Notes: a model not told the origin generated them from the sequence alone. Counted from the stretch's first letter, positions 1 through 8,432 are shown. The stretch is DNA of 64,000 nucleotides from CAYPTY01 sp964413935 (GCA_964413935.1 CAYPTY010000004.1:102769-166768), one strand, 5' to 3'. A program made the numbers and translations.

Positions 1-2
1 AC

Positions 3-254
3 ATACTCATAAATGATCTGAATGCTTACTTCAGGAATATGATAGAACATGCACCGGTTCAGGAAAAAGCGCTCATTATTTTACTGGAAACCCGGTATGA
101 TGAGATTTCCAACTTCTCCCAAAAGCATGAAATGGAAGGATTATTCGGAAAAGTGGATTTACACCGCAGCTTTGAATTTGTTGGCCATGGTTTTCCATTT
201 ACACATGCAAGAGAATGTTACGATGTAATCCGGGATAAGATCAAAGTAATCTGA
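3..254 (+). CDS. C-terminal part of an unrecognised protein
   Basis: The reading frame is open from the left edge to a TGA at 252-254. Codons before the first Met (39-41) are coding-like (I-L-I-N-D-L-N-A-Y-F-R-N), so the gene very probably starts outside the window. About 83 residues are visible, mixed alpha/beta in character, with a polar C-terminal half (HSFEF-like and GHGFPFTHARECYDVI stretches) and no membrane segment. I do not recognise the family and assign no function. It converges on the pilin-like gene, with only four bases between the two stop codons and no terminator hairpin. Confidence 0.5.
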   Translation: MLINDLNAYFRNMIEHAPVQEKALIILLETRYDEISNFSQKHEMEGLFGKVDLHRSFEFVGHGFPFTHARECYDVIRDKIKVI

Positions 255-258
255 TTGC

Positions 259-684
259 TTAATGAGAAACCCATTCCCCAAGAATAAGAGCAGTATCTGC
301 TTTAACTTCCAGATTCCCAACATAGACTCTTTGCCTTAACCTGATTAAGGAGATAACTTTTGCATGATGATTTTCAATAGAAGTAATTACCAGTTTGTGT
401 TTGCCATCCGCATCTTGGCAAGTTTTCGTACTTGATCCAAGAGTAACCAGCGGACAAGGAATCTTATTAAAATTTATGCCTTGATATGACCGCCCACCTC
501 CACCCAGTTGTTTTGGCTTTATATAATATGACTGCAACTTTTCACCTAATTCCAACATCTTCTGTTCATAGGCTTCTTCTTCAAACTTAATTTCCTGATT
601 ATTGAAAATCTGAATCCCTGCAAATACAGCCAGTCCCGTTATTACAGATGCCAGAAGCATTAAAATAAGTTCACGTTGTCCCAT
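259..684 (-). CDS. pilin-like single-pass membrane protein
   Basis: This is a 141-residue protein if started at the ATG at 684; a longer frame back to 714 begins with TTG and adds ten polar residues. The N-terminus is Met-Gly-Gln followed by about 20 hydrophobic residues (8-27), then a charged helical stretch, as in pseudopilin-like proteins of this bacterial group. A GGGG-containing loop (about 61-65) and two Cys residues (about 77 and 89) suggest an extracytoplasmic disulphide-bonded head. No canonical prepilin peptidase site (G/AFTLxE) is visible, so the pilin likeness rests on architecture. No Shine-Dalgarno sequence is obvious at either start. Role unknown; an appendage or secretion pseudopilin is possible but unproven. 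Confidence 0.55.
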   Translation of the reverse strand: MGQRELILMLLASVITGLAVFAGIQIFNNQEIKFEEEAYEQKMLELGEKLQSYYIKPKQLGGGGRSYQGINFNKIPCPLVTLGSSTKTCQDADGKHKLVITSIENHHAKVISLIRLRQRVYVGNLEVKADTALILGEWVSH

Positions 685-811
685 AGCAAGTTTTTGTAGT
701 TTTGATTGACCCAATCACAGGCGATGAAGAATATATCAAAATTTTTCATATAACGAGCCAAAAAGGTATATGAGCGTTTCGAGAGCGATATCCTTTGGTG
801 ATGATGAATTT

Positions 812-1224
<413 letters not shown>

Positions 1225-1251
1225 TTAAAACTCAAAGATAAAAGTTTGAGT
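1225..1251 (-). terminator. weak hairpin terminator after the GIY-YIG gene
   Basis: On the minus strand, ACTCAAA and TTTGAGT form a 7-bp stem around an 8-nt loop, followed by three to four T. It lies between the GIY-YIG stop and the tRNA-Pro gene. The right arm is part of the duplicated block and is present again at 1633-1639 without its partner. Confidence 0.45.
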
Positions 1252-1450
1252 CTTTAATTCCTTATTCAGTTTGATCTGAAATATCATTCAAGAACCGGGC
1301 AGCACCTCGTTTCTTAATTCTTCGCTCAAGTTGAATAGCCTCTGATTTTGAATGAAAAGAGGCGCTCCATACCATATACCAAGGACCTTTATTTCTTGTG
1401 GATGTAACCTTACCGGCATTGTGAGATTGCAGCCGTCTGGATGGATCGGA
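1239..1450. repeat. direct repeat, copy 1 (212 bp, carries most of GIY-YIG gene)
   Basis: This block recurs at 1627-1838 (offset 388 bp) almost identically; differences cluster near the right end (AGCCGTCTGG versus AGTCGCCCGG). It covers the 3' 63 codons of the nuclease gene and its downstream flank. Similarity stops abruptly after GGATCGGA. Confidence 0.9.
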
Positions 1451-1510
1451 GCTGTAACCGGTGTAATAACGGCCGGAGGTCCTGCTTTTCAGGATGTAGG
1501 TGTAAAACAT
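1262..1510 (-). CDS. small GIY-YIG endonuclease-domain protein
   Basis: This is an 82-residue protein, the usual size of the stand-alone GIY-YIG/UPF0213-like family. It opens with FYTYILKS (the GIY-equivalent is YTYIL) and continues with RYYTGYSSD (the YIG-equivalent YYTG), the conserved Arg in DPSRRLQSHN, and an ERRIKK helix. Family members carry a single-strand-cleaving nuclease fold; cellular roles are poorly known. The ATG at 1510 is chosen because the longer frame (to 1606) would translate the tRNA-like relic upstream. GAAGTCAAGAGA before the ATG is a weak ribosome site. A partial second copy lies at 1650-1838. Position between a tRNA, tRNA-like repeats and a duplication suggests a mobile or homing-type gene (inference). 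Confidence 0.8.
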   Translation of the reverse strand: MFYTYILKSRTSGRYYTGYSSDPSRRLQSHNAGKVTSTRNKGPWYMVWSASFHSKSEAIQLERRIKKRGAARFLNDISDQTE

Positions 1511-1534
1511 AGTTCTCTTGACTTCTATTTCTGT

Positions 1535-1608
1535 CGGGGAGATCAGGCTTTGTGCGTGACGACCTCTCGGCCCCTCACGCGTTACGCGTGACGCTGGCCT
1601 AGCCACGT
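1535..1608 (-). pseudogene. degenerate tRNA-Pro-like sequence with palindromic arms
   Basis: Read on the minus strand, this aligns with the tRNA-Pro at 1152-1224: GTGGCTAGGCCAGCG matches the D-arm region, GGGGCCGAGAGGTCG is nearly identical across the 3' anticodon stem and variable loop, and TCTCCCCGAC matches the 3' end. The anticodon arm is replaced by the perfect palindrome TCACGCG-TTA-CGCGTGA (1575-1591), and the T-arm by TCACGC-ACAAA-GCCTGA, the same hairpin as in the 37-bp array bar one base. The acceptor 5' strand is not conserved, so it cannot be a working tRNA. It lies immediately upstream of the GIY-YIG start. Confidence 0.7.
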
Positions 1609-1626
1609 CTTATTAGGAAGCAATAT

Positions 1627-1838
1627 TAAAAGTTTGAGTCTTTAATTCCTTATTCAGTTTGATCTGAAATATCATTCAAGAACCGGGCAGCACCTCGTTT
1701 CTTAATTCTTCGCTCAAGTTGAATAGCCTCTGATTTTGAATGAAAAGAGGCGCTCCATACCATATACCAAGGACCTTTATTTCTTGTGGATGTAACCTTA
1801 CCGGCATTGTGAGATTGCAGTCGCCCGGATGGATCGGA
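1627..1838. repeat. direct repeat, copy 2
   Basis: This is the second copy of the 212-bp block at 1239-1450. Its right end joins the alcohol dehydrogenase fragment at GGATCGGA. Confidence 0.9.
1650..1838 (-). pseudogene. GIY-YIG gene fragment (C-terminal 63 codons)
   Basis: Translation repeats the C-terminal part of the 82-residue nuclease from about SSDPS/DPSGRLQ to the stop. The N-terminal YTYIL and YYTG motifs are missing because the duplicate is cut where it meets the dehydrogenase fragment. Nothing upstream supplies a sensible start: the open frame to 1982 runs antisense to the dehydrogenase. The fragment should be inactive. Confidence 0.75.
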
Positions 1839-2324
1839 ACTGCTGCTGTTCAGCTGGCCAAACATATGGGTGCGGAAGTAACCGGTGTTTGCAGCACGGT
1901 TAACGTTGATATGGTGAAGCACCTGGGTGCTGATCATGTCATCGATTACAAACAAGAAGACTACACTAAAGGAAATCAGCAATATGATGTGATTTTTGAT
2001 ACGGTTGGCAAAAGTTCATTTTCCGAAGCCCGAAAAGTACTCAGGGATGAAGGTTTGTATATGACTCCGGTACTTTCGATGGGAACCCTCTTTCAGATGC
2101 TGATCGGAAATAAATTCAGGAAGCGTAAAGTGATCTTTGCAGCTACAGGACTGGCAGAGACATCAGTCAAACAAAAAAATCTCGACTACCTCATCGAAAT
2201 GGTGAGCGAAAACAAGCTTAACATAATCATTGACAGATCCTATTCCTTGCAGGAAATCAGAGAAGCACATGCTTATGTGAGTGCCGGACATAAAAAAGGG
2301 AATGTGTTACTGAGTATAGCTTAA
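1830..2324 (+). pseudogene. 5'-truncated NAD(P)-dependent alcohol dehydrogenase (MDR/zeta-crystallin type)
   Basis: About 164 residues match the C-terminal half of medium-chain zinc-type or quinone-oxidoreductase-like dehydrogenases. They run from within the Rossmann glycine motif (GTAAVQLAKHMGAEV), through CSTVNVDMVKHLGADHVIDY and YDVIFDTVGK, to the C-terminal EAHAYVSAGHKKGNVLL. The N-terminal catalytic domain (about 150 residues in family members) is absent; the frame instead enters through antisense of the GIY-YIG copy. The junction lies at GGATCGGA, where both parents plausibly share a few bases. Either a microhomology rearrangement or a misassembly near the repeats made this. The enzyme cannot be functional as written. 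Confidence 0.75.
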
Positions 2325-2725
2325 GTGCTGTTTTTTTATTTCGCTCTCAAATTTCACCTATCCGGGAAAATTTCCCGCATTAATACCGCTTTCAGGAAGG
2401 GCTTTCACAAAAGCTTTTTGTTAAGAGAAAATTATCTAAACAATCCTGTAACCGCTTTTCCCAAGAGATAGCTAAGATCTCTGTTTTCATGAAAGCGTTT
2501 TCACGGTAAATCACTGTTTCCTTTGTCATTGTGAAGAAAAAAAGTGCATAACTTTAGTTTAGTTAACGTATCAGAAACAGACTGACAGACAAACAAATAA
2601 AGAAAGAGTAACCGGGATTCACTCACACCCGGACAGTAAGACGAGCCTGACTAAGGTTCATACCCATCAAATCATCCATAATCAATCACTCGCTAATTCA
2701 CTCACTTAAGAAAGATAGGTTCACT
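2325..2725. other. 401-bp intergenic region upstream of the GIN-domain gene
   Basis: No coding frame is convincing here. It contains a small inverted repeat AGAGAT-N7-ATCTCT near 2464-2482, a LacI/CcpA-like palindrome at 2490-2503, and CCGGG/CCCGG arms around 2612-2631. The last 150 bp are rich in short CA/ACTCA repeats and may be a long 5' untranslated leader. Confidence 0.5.
2490..2503. promoter_or_regulatory. LacI-family-like operator palindrome
   Basis: TGAAAGCGTTTTCA fits the TGNNANCGNTNNCA pattern bound by LacI/CcpA-family regulators. It is 223 bp upstream of the GIN-domain start. No LacI-family gene is in the window, so the link is by motif only; a similar site precedes the GH3 gene. 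Confidence 0.35.
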
Positions 2726-3241
2726 ATGAAGAAGCTACTATTAACCATTTATGTACTGTTACTCATTGTATTATTGAGTAGCGCATCAAAAGCACAGTCC
2801 AACGATCGAATCCGAAGAGTTGAACTCAAAGACTTTGACCAGATACAGCTTCAGGTTAATGCCGAAGTATTCCTTGTCAAGGGATCACGTAATCAGGTCA
2901 TTCTGCAGGGAGATTCCGCCGCCATCGAAGCTATTCTCATTGCTGAGGAGGAAGGAATACTTGCATTGGATTACCTGGAAGATGTGGCTGGTACCCTGAA
3001 GCGTGTCATCATTGAATATCAGCATATCGAACAGCTGACCACCGGAGGTAATGGAACGTATTTTATTCCTAACCTGGATCAGAGAAACCTGTTTGTGTTG
3101 AATCCACAAGCTACACTTTCTATTCAGGGTAAAGCCGACAATCTCAGCCTGATTTCATTCGATGGTAAAAATGACATCCGCGGATTGTCTACAGGCAAGA
3201 AGCAGTTACAGACCGGCGAACTCGCTCTGGTCATTGACTAA
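2726..3241 (+). CDS. exported GIN-domain (DUF2807-like) protein
   Basis: This 171-residue protein has a typical signal peptide (residues 1-23, cleaved after KAQ). The body resembles the N-terminal half of the GIN/DUF2807 beta-helix family: VELKDFDQIQL, then VNAEVFLVKG and NQVILQGD, followed by repeated short beta strands. Family members are secreted or surface proteins, often called putative adhesin heads, with no established biochemical role. It is shorter than most two-repeat members (about 230 residues). The gene stands alone, with a long leader upstream and a strong terminator 22 bp downstream. Confidence 0.7.
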   Translation: MKKLLLTIYVLLLIVLLSSASKAQSNDRIRRVELKDFDQIQLQVNAEVFLVKGSRNQVILQGDSAAIEAILIAEEEGILALDYLEDVAGTLKRVIIEYQHIEQLTTGGNGTYFIPNLDQRNLFVLNPQATLSIQGKADNLSLISFDGKNDIRGLSTGKKQLQTGELALVID

Positions 3242-3263
3242 TTTAAGATCTGTTTTAAATACC

Positions 3264-3294
3264 AAAGCCCGGTTAATCTGACCGGGCTTTTTTT
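3264..3294 (+). terminator. Rho-independent terminator
   Basis: AAAGCCCGGT-N7-ACCGGGCTTT gives a 10-bp perfect stem followed by more T. It ends the GIN-domain transcript and, with a shorter T-run, can also serve the convergent GH3 gene. Confidence 0.9.
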
Positions 3295-3306
3295 AACTCA
3301 CCGTAT

Positions 3307-5103
3307 CTAGTAGGTCAGACCGAAACCATATTCAAAGAGGGGATCATAATTGGCGTCTCCCACATTGATTGGAATCTGTGAATTGGATCTTGGCCAGCTC
3401 ACGGATAATTTACCGGTAGGGGCATAATCACCGTAAAGAACTTCGGCAACGCCTCCGCCCTCAGTTCCGGGCAGCCATGCTGCCACGAATGCATCAGCAT
3501 CGGCCAGTGCGCTGTTTATAATCATGGGCCTTCCACTGACCAGTATAATGATCAATGGTTTTCCTGTGTTTTTCAGGTTTTCGATTACCTGCAGATCCTC
3601 ATCAAAAAGGGAAAGATCACCGTCATCGCCGGCACCTTCGGCGTAAGGATTTTCACCGACTACAGCTACAACTACATCCGCATTAGCCGCATCTCTACCT
3701 GAGCCAAACCGGGAATAGGTAATATTCCCTTCCGAAAGGGATTCAAAGCCTTCCAGAATACTGGTTCCGGTGGTGATATGCCCGCTGCCACCCTGCCAGA
3801 AAATGGACCAGCCTCCCATCTGAAGACCCAAATCATCGGCATTCTTGCCGGCAAAATGGATATTGGCGGATTTGGAAAGCGGCAGAACAGCGTTTTCATT
3901 CTTCAAGAGCACCTGTGATTCCCTTACAGCCTGCCGGGCTACATCGCGATGACCCTGCGATCCGATCTGGGAGAGTAAATCTCGATCGGTTAAGGGATTT
4001 TCAAATAATCCCAGCTGGAATTTAACTCTGAGGATGCGGCTCACTGCATCATTGATGCGGTCTTCACTCACCTTGCCGGCTTGAACAAGGGCGATAAGCG
4101 TACTGATAAACTCTTCGTAATTAAAAGGCACCATCACCATATCAATACCAGCATTGATCGCTGATTCCACATCTGTGGTATAATCGCCGGGAAGTTCATC
4201 AATGCCACCCCAGTCTGAAATCACAAACCCATCAAAGCCCAGTTCTCCTTTCAGTACTTCGGTTATCAGGTATTGCTGCCCATGCAGTTTTTCCCCATTC
4301 CAGCTGCTGTATGAAACCATAACTGTGGCCACGCCTTCTTCAATGGCACGAACGTAGCCGGGCATATGCAAGGATCGTAGGGTGGCTTCATCTACTACAG
4401 TATTACCACGATCCACACCCCCGGAAGTACCCCCGTCTCCGATCCAGTGTTTTGCACAAGCTGCAATGGTAGTTGGATTTCCAAGGCCGGAACCCTGATA
4501 GCCACGCACGGAAGCAGCGCCCATCATTTCGGCCAGTTCGGCCGTTTCCCCGAAAGATTCATAAGTTCTGCCCCAGCGTTCATCACGGGTTACGGGGATT
4601 GCTGGAGCAAAGGTCCAGTCGATGCCGGTTGCTGCAACCTCAACTGCCGTTATGCGGGCGATCTCTTCCATCAGATCCGGATTCCTTGTACATCCAAGGC
4701 CAATATTGTGAGGGAAGATGACGGCACTTTTCACATTATTGTGGCCGTGGACCGCATCCGAGCCGTAAATCATGGGTATTCCAAGTCGGGTTTCCAGCGC
4801 CTGCTGCTGAAACTGATCGTACATATTGGCCCACTCAATCGGAGAATCGCCCGGACTTGAACCACCGCCGTTGAGTACAGATCCGATTTTATAATCCCTG
4901 ATGGTGGTGAGTTCAACAACGCCTCTTTCGATCTGCGTCATTTGCCCCACTTTTTCTTCCAGCGTCATCTGATCGAGCAAATCAGCTACCCGGCGGTCAA
5001 CCTCCAGATCGGGGTTCGTGAAGGAGTTATCTTCGCTTGAGTTAACACAAGCGGTGATTAAAATGAAGATCCCCAAAATGAGGGTAAAGCATCGTTTTTC
5101 CAT
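3307..5103 (-). CDS. GH3 beta-glucosidase-type lipoprotein
   Basis: 598 residues from the ATG at 5103, which places a lipoprotein signal directly at the N-terminus (hydrophobic 8-18, lipobox ITAC, Cys19); the frame extends ten codons further to 5133. It is a glycoside hydrolase family 3 enzyme: the first domain has the conserved KHW (218-220) and VISDWGGID, where Asp297 is the expected nucleophile. The second domain runs from LPLSKSANIHFAGKNADD through EGGGVAEVLYGDY to the C-terminus. No fibronectin-III tail is present. It probably releases glucose from beta-glucans or cellodextrins at the cell envelope. An operator-like palindrome lies 79 bp upstream. Transcribed alone, divergent from the porin operon. 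Confidence 0.93.
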   Translation of the reverse strand: MEKRCFTLILGIFILITACVNSSEDNSFTNPDLEVDRRVADLLDQMTLEEKVGQMTQIERGVVELTTIRDYKIGSVLNGGGSSPGDSPIEWANMYDQFQQQALETRLGIPMIYGSDAVHGHNNVKSAVIFPHNIGLGCTRNPDLMEEIARITAVEVAATGIDWTFAPAIPVTRDERWGRTYESFGETAELAEMMGAASVRGYQGSGLGNPTTIAACAKHWIGDGGTSGGVDRGNTVVDEATLRSLHMPGYVRAIEEGVATVMVSYSSWNGEKLHGQQYLITEVLKGELGFDGFVISDWGGIDELPGDYTTDVESAINAGIDMVMVPFNYEEFISTLIALVQAGKVSEDRINDAVSRILRVKFQLGLFENPLTDRDLLSQIGSQGHRDVARQAVRESQVLLKNENAVLPLSKSANIHFAGKNADDLGLQMGGWSIFWQGGSGHITTGTSILEGFESLSEGNITYSRFGSGRDAANADVVVAVVGENPYAEGAGDDGDLSLFDEDLQVIENLKNTGKPLIIILVSGRPMIINSALADADAFVAAWLPGTEGGGVAEVLYGDYAPTGKLSVSWPRSNSQIPINVGDANYDPLFEYGFGLTY

Positions 5104-5181
5104 ACCGATAAATTTAGTTAGATACCCTTTCAATATAGATTAAGAATAAAGGGATGGAAAGCGGGAAAAATTCTCATCGGA

Positions 5182-5195
5182 TGGAAGCGATTTCA
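5182..5195. promoter_or_regulatory. LacI-family-like operator upstream of the GH3 gene
   Basis: TGGAAGCGATTTCA matches the TGNNANCGNTNNCA pattern and lies in the divergent region between the GH3 gene (start 5103) and the porin gene (start 5302). Sugar-responsive control of the glycosidase would make sense; the regulator is not in the window. Confidence 0.35.
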
Positions 5196-5301
5196 TTAAA
5201 AAGTACTCATTATAGGCTGTTCTTCACCATTTCTTCTTATTCAGAGGAGAACTTTGGGGTGAAAATAGAAGTCATTCAATCCATCCTGAGGATGATGAAA
5301 A

Positions 5302-6492
5302 ATGATAAAAGTAATTAACACGAATCCACTAGCCCTCCTTATTCTGATACTGATTGGCGGGTTGCAGACCGCTGCCCTCGCCCAGGATTCAAAATTAGTT
5401 AGCTTCACCCCTCAGGATGGTTTGCATGTTCAGACTCAGGACAAGCGCTTTGACCTGAATCTGGGTCTTCGCATACAGGAACAGATGTTCAGTACTCAGC
5501 CCATCCGGAGTGGTACACTGAGTAATAATGAAATGCTCATGAGAAGAGCCCGATTCCTGATCAGCGGTAACGCCTTTGGACAGGCTCATAATTATTTTAT
5601 TCAGTTCGATTACGACCAGCAAAATTATCAACTTTCCAATTTTGAATACCGCTGGAAGCCAACTAAAAATCTTCAGATCAATGTCGGACAGCTTCGGCCA
5701 CAAACCGGCCGGCAATGGTGGACCATCTCAAAAAACTTTCAGATGGTAGACCGATCCATTGTATCCAGATATTTCCTGGTGGGTTATGATCAGGGCGTGA
5801 CCTTCAGTTACAAAAATTATTTAATGAACCAATCATCATTCAAGCTTGCCGGTGGAATCACACATGGCGAGGGGATCAACCAGCATCGGGGATCCGGCGG
5901 GCTTGCCTACTCAGGAAGGATTGATTTCCTTCCTTTCGGGTTTTTCAACAAAAACGGAGACATTATTGAAAGTGATCTGTACCGTGAACCTGCACCGAAA
6001 CTGGCCATAGGTACGGCTTTCTATCACAACCGGGATGCCGACCGCATGCTGGGGATGGAAGACCTGGATCACCTGGATAATAACATCACCACATTCTATG
6101 TGGATGCCGTTTTCAAGTACCGGGGATTCTCCGCTCTCGCGGAATTCATCAACAGAGACGTAACGAATACCATGGTTACGGACCTGAATACCGGCGATCT
6201 GCGCCTCTCAGCTAAAAACGGAGGTAAAGGCTACAGTATGCAGATGGGTAAATTTCTCACAAAACACATTGAATCAACCGGAAGAATCAGTTTTCTTGAT
6301 CCCGATGATGCCATGATGGAGGCAACCAATCGATTCACTTTTAAAGAAAAATATACTGTGGGGATTAACTACTTTTTCATCGGCCATTCACTTAAAATTC
6401 AGAGTGAGGTCAGTTTTGTGGAAGAGCAATATGCCGGAAGAAAGCCTTTCGATTATTTTGAATTCCTGATGCAGTTCAGCCTCAGTTTCTGA
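5302..6492 (+). CDS. OprP/OprO-like outer-membrane porin
   Basis: This is a 396-residue protein with a signal peptide (hydrophobic 10-25, cleavage after ALA/Q). Its body is typical of the phosphate-selective porin O/P family: FDLNLGLRIQEQ, MRRARFLISGNAFG, YFIQFDYD, a central barrel with many aromatic strand ends, and a final strand ending in Phe (QFSLSF). These form 16-stranded anion-selective barrels. It is six bases ahead of a DASS anion carrier and evidently co-transcribed with it, which suggests the pair carries an anion (sulfate, phosphate or a dicarboxylate) across both membranes. The specificity cannot be read from the sequence. Confidence 0.85.
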   Translation: MIKVINTNPLALLILILIGGLQTAALAQDSKLVSFTPQDGLHVQTQDKRFDLNLGLRIQEQMFSTQPIRSGTLSNNEMLMRRARFLISGNAFGQAHNYFIQFDYDQQNYQLSNFEYRWKPTKNLQINVGQLRPQTGRQWWTISKNFQMVDRSIVSRYFLVGYDQGVTFSYKNYLMNQSSFKLAGGITHGEGINQHRGSGGLAYSGRIDFLPFGFFNKNGDIIESDLYREPAPKLAIGTAFYHNRDADRMLGMEDLDHLDNNITTFYVDAVFKYRGFSALAEFINRDVTNTMVTDLNTGDLRLSAKNGGKGYSMQMGKFLTKHIESTGRISFLDPDDAMMEATNRFTFKEKYTVGINYFFIGHSLKIQSEVSFVEEQYAGRKPFDYFEFLMQFSLSF

Positions 6493-6498
6493 TAACCT

Positions 6499-7911
6499 AT
6501 GGAAAGCCTGAAAAATCTAAACCTGAAACGCCTTAGCGGACTTTCTCTGGGTTCGCTTGGACTCATTGCACCCAGCTTTTTTGAAATCCCGGGTTTATCC
6601 GAGGCCGGGCACGTGGCACTGGGTATTTTTTTTCTGGCAGCCATTTTCTGGATGCTGGAACCGGTACCCATCTACGCAACTTCAGTGCTGGTGATCCTGC
6701 TTCAGGTGCTGTTTCTCAGTAAGGAAGGATTGATCTTCACAGAAGCGACTGAAGTCTATACTCCGGACTCCTACACGGCTTTTATCGGAACCCTGGCTTC
6801 CCCCATTATTATCCTGTTTCTCGGGGGATTTGTACTGGCTGATGCAGCCGTTAAATATGACCTGGACCGTAACCTGACCCGCATCCTGCTAAAGCCATTT
6901 GGCAGGCGGCCTGGTTTTATTCTGCTTGGCCTGATGTCCGTCACTGCATTACTTTCCGCCTTTATGAGTAACACCGCCACTACCGCAATGATGATGACCG
7001 TTATTCTGCCGATCATCGGACGCATCGAAGCTGATGACCCGATGCGGATCGGGCTGGCACTGAGTATTCCTTTTGCAGCGAACATCGGCGGTATGGCTAC
7101 CCCAATAGGTACCCCGCCAAATGCGGTCGTTATAGGAACCCTATCCAATCAAGGCATCAACATACCCTTCGGACAGTGGATGATACTGGCTACGCCTCTG
7201 GTAATTATGGTACTTATCTTTGCCTGGCAGCTGCTTTTGTTTTTGTACAAGCCAAGACTGAAAAACATAGAGATGGATATGAGTGGGAAGTTTAAGAAAA
7301 CACGCCCGGCTCTTTTCCTCTACGCGGTATTTGCCGTAACCGTGCTGCTCTGGGTTACAGAATCTGTTCATGGCATAAAATCTGCTATTATCGCTTTGTT
7401 CCCGGTGGTTGTTTTGTCCCTGACCGGAGTAATCACGAAAGAAGACATCCGTAAACTCCCCTGGGAAGTACTCTGGCTGGTAGCAGGGGGTATCTCACTG
7501 GGTCTTTCGATGAAGAATACCGGCCTGGCTGAGTGGATCGTGAGCAGTATCGACTGGAGTGCAATGGGAACCATCACTATGATTCTGGTTTTCAGTGCGG
7601 TGGCAATTGCCATGTCCAACTTCCTTTCCAATACGGTTACGGCTACCCTGCTGATACCGCTTGCAGTGAGTCTGGCCACTTCCGGTCTGGCAGGTGAAGG
7701 CTTTAACCTCATAATCATCAGTGTGGTCATTGGCTTGAGTGCCAGTCACGCAATGATGCTTCCGATATCGACACCGCCGAATGCCATTGCCATGAGTACC
7801 GGTACGCTGCAAACCAGCGATATGGCTAAGGCCGGACTGGTTATCGGTTTGCTGGGAATTGCCATCATCGCTATTTATGCCTTGTTTTATTGGCCTCTAA
7901 TGTTAAACTAA
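6499..7911 (+). CDS. DASS/SLC13-family anion:sodium symporter
   Basis: 470 residues with 11 or more hydrophobic segments. It shows both copies of the family substrate- and sodium-binding signatures: SNT at 157-159 and 377-379, and TPPN at 205-208 and 425-428. The family imports sulfate, di/tricarboxylates or related anions with sodium in the inner membrane. The gene sits between an OprP-like porin (gap 6 bp) and a response regulator/histidine kinase pair (gap 4 bp), so uptake and sensing of one anion may be coupled. All four signature elements are intact. Sulfate versus dicarboxylate preference cannot be decided from the motifs. Confidence 0.92.
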   Translation: MESLKNLNLKRLSGLSLGSLGLIAPSFFEIPGLSEAGHVALGIFFLAAIFWMLEPVPIYATSVLVILLQVLFLSKEGLIFTEATEVYTPDSYTAFIGTLASPIIILFLGGFVLADAAVKYDLDRNLTRILLKPFGRRPGFILLGLMSVTALLSAFMSNTATTAMMMTVILPIIGRIEADDPMRIGLALSIPFAANIGGMATPIGTPPNAVVIGTLSNQGINIPFGQWMILATPLVIMVLIFAWQLLLFLYKPRLKNIEMDMSGKFKKTRPALFLYAVFAVTVLLWVTESVHGIKSAIIALFPVVVLSLTGVITKEDIRKLPWEVLWLVAGGISLGLSMKNTGLAEWIVSSIDWSAMGTITMILVFSAVAIAMSNFLSNTVTATLLIPLAVSLATSGLAGEGFNLIIISVVIGLSASHAMMLPISTPPNAIAMSTGTLQTSDMAKAGLVIGLLGIAIIAIYALFYWPLMLN

Positions 7912-7915
7912 CAGG

Positions 7916-8422
7916 ATGCCGCTTATGGACCCTAAAATCTACATACTGATTGTTGAGGATGAGCTGGAGGTGATGGATGCTCTGGTTAGCGATCTGCAGA
8001 AATTTGAAACCATTTTTCCCATCGAAACCAGCAACACGGCGGAAGAAGCAATGGAAGTGATTCATCAGATTATTGAAGATGGTGATCAAATCGGGCTAAT
8101 TCTCTGTGACCATGTTTTACCCGGAAAAAATGGGGTGGACCTGCTGGTTGAACTTCAGCAAGAAGAGGATACGGAGTGGAGTCGTAAAGTACTGGTGACC
8201 GGTCAGGCGGGACTGGAGGATACCGTGGTTGCCATCAACAAGGCTGATCTGAACCATTACATCGCTAAACCATGGACTCGTGAGCAGCTGCACGCGGTGG
8301 TTGTGGATCAGCTTACCGATTATGTGATTCATCAGGAACTCAATCCCCTTCGATTCATGACGGTACTTGATGCCGCACGCCTTTCAGAAGAAATCCGCGA
8401 TCGTCCTTTAACCGACCACTAG
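7916..8422 (+). CDS. receiver-domain response regulator
   Basis: 168 residues: a REC domain (acid pair E14/D15, phospho-acceptor D65 in LCDHVLPG, T95, K118 in AKPWT) plus a C-terminal tail of about 35 residues with no DNA-binding domain. An alternative start at the fourth codon (7925) is equally plausible and has better spacing to the AGG at 7913. It follows the DASS gene by 4 bp and precedes the kinase by 10 bp, so it is probably the kinase's partner. Output must be by protein interaction or phosphotransfer. Confidence 0.88.
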   Translation: MPLMDPKIYILIVEDELEVMDALVSDLQKFETIFPIETSNTAEEAMEVIHQIIEDGDQIGLILCDHVLPGKNGVDLLVELQQEEDTEWSRKVLVTGQAGLEDTVVAINKADLNHYIAKPWTREQLHAVVVDQLTDYVIHQELNPLRFMTVLDAARLSEEIRDRPLTDH

Positions 8423-8432
8423 TGGACTTAGC

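Noticed and set aside
1262..1606. 114-residue version of the GIY-YIG protein
   Set aside because: The first 32 codons translate the tRNA-Pro relic; the normal family start is the ATG at 1510.
1650..1982. 110-residue minus-strand protein
   Set aside because: Its N-terminal half is antisense of the dehydrogenase fragment; only the GIY-YIG piece is real homology.
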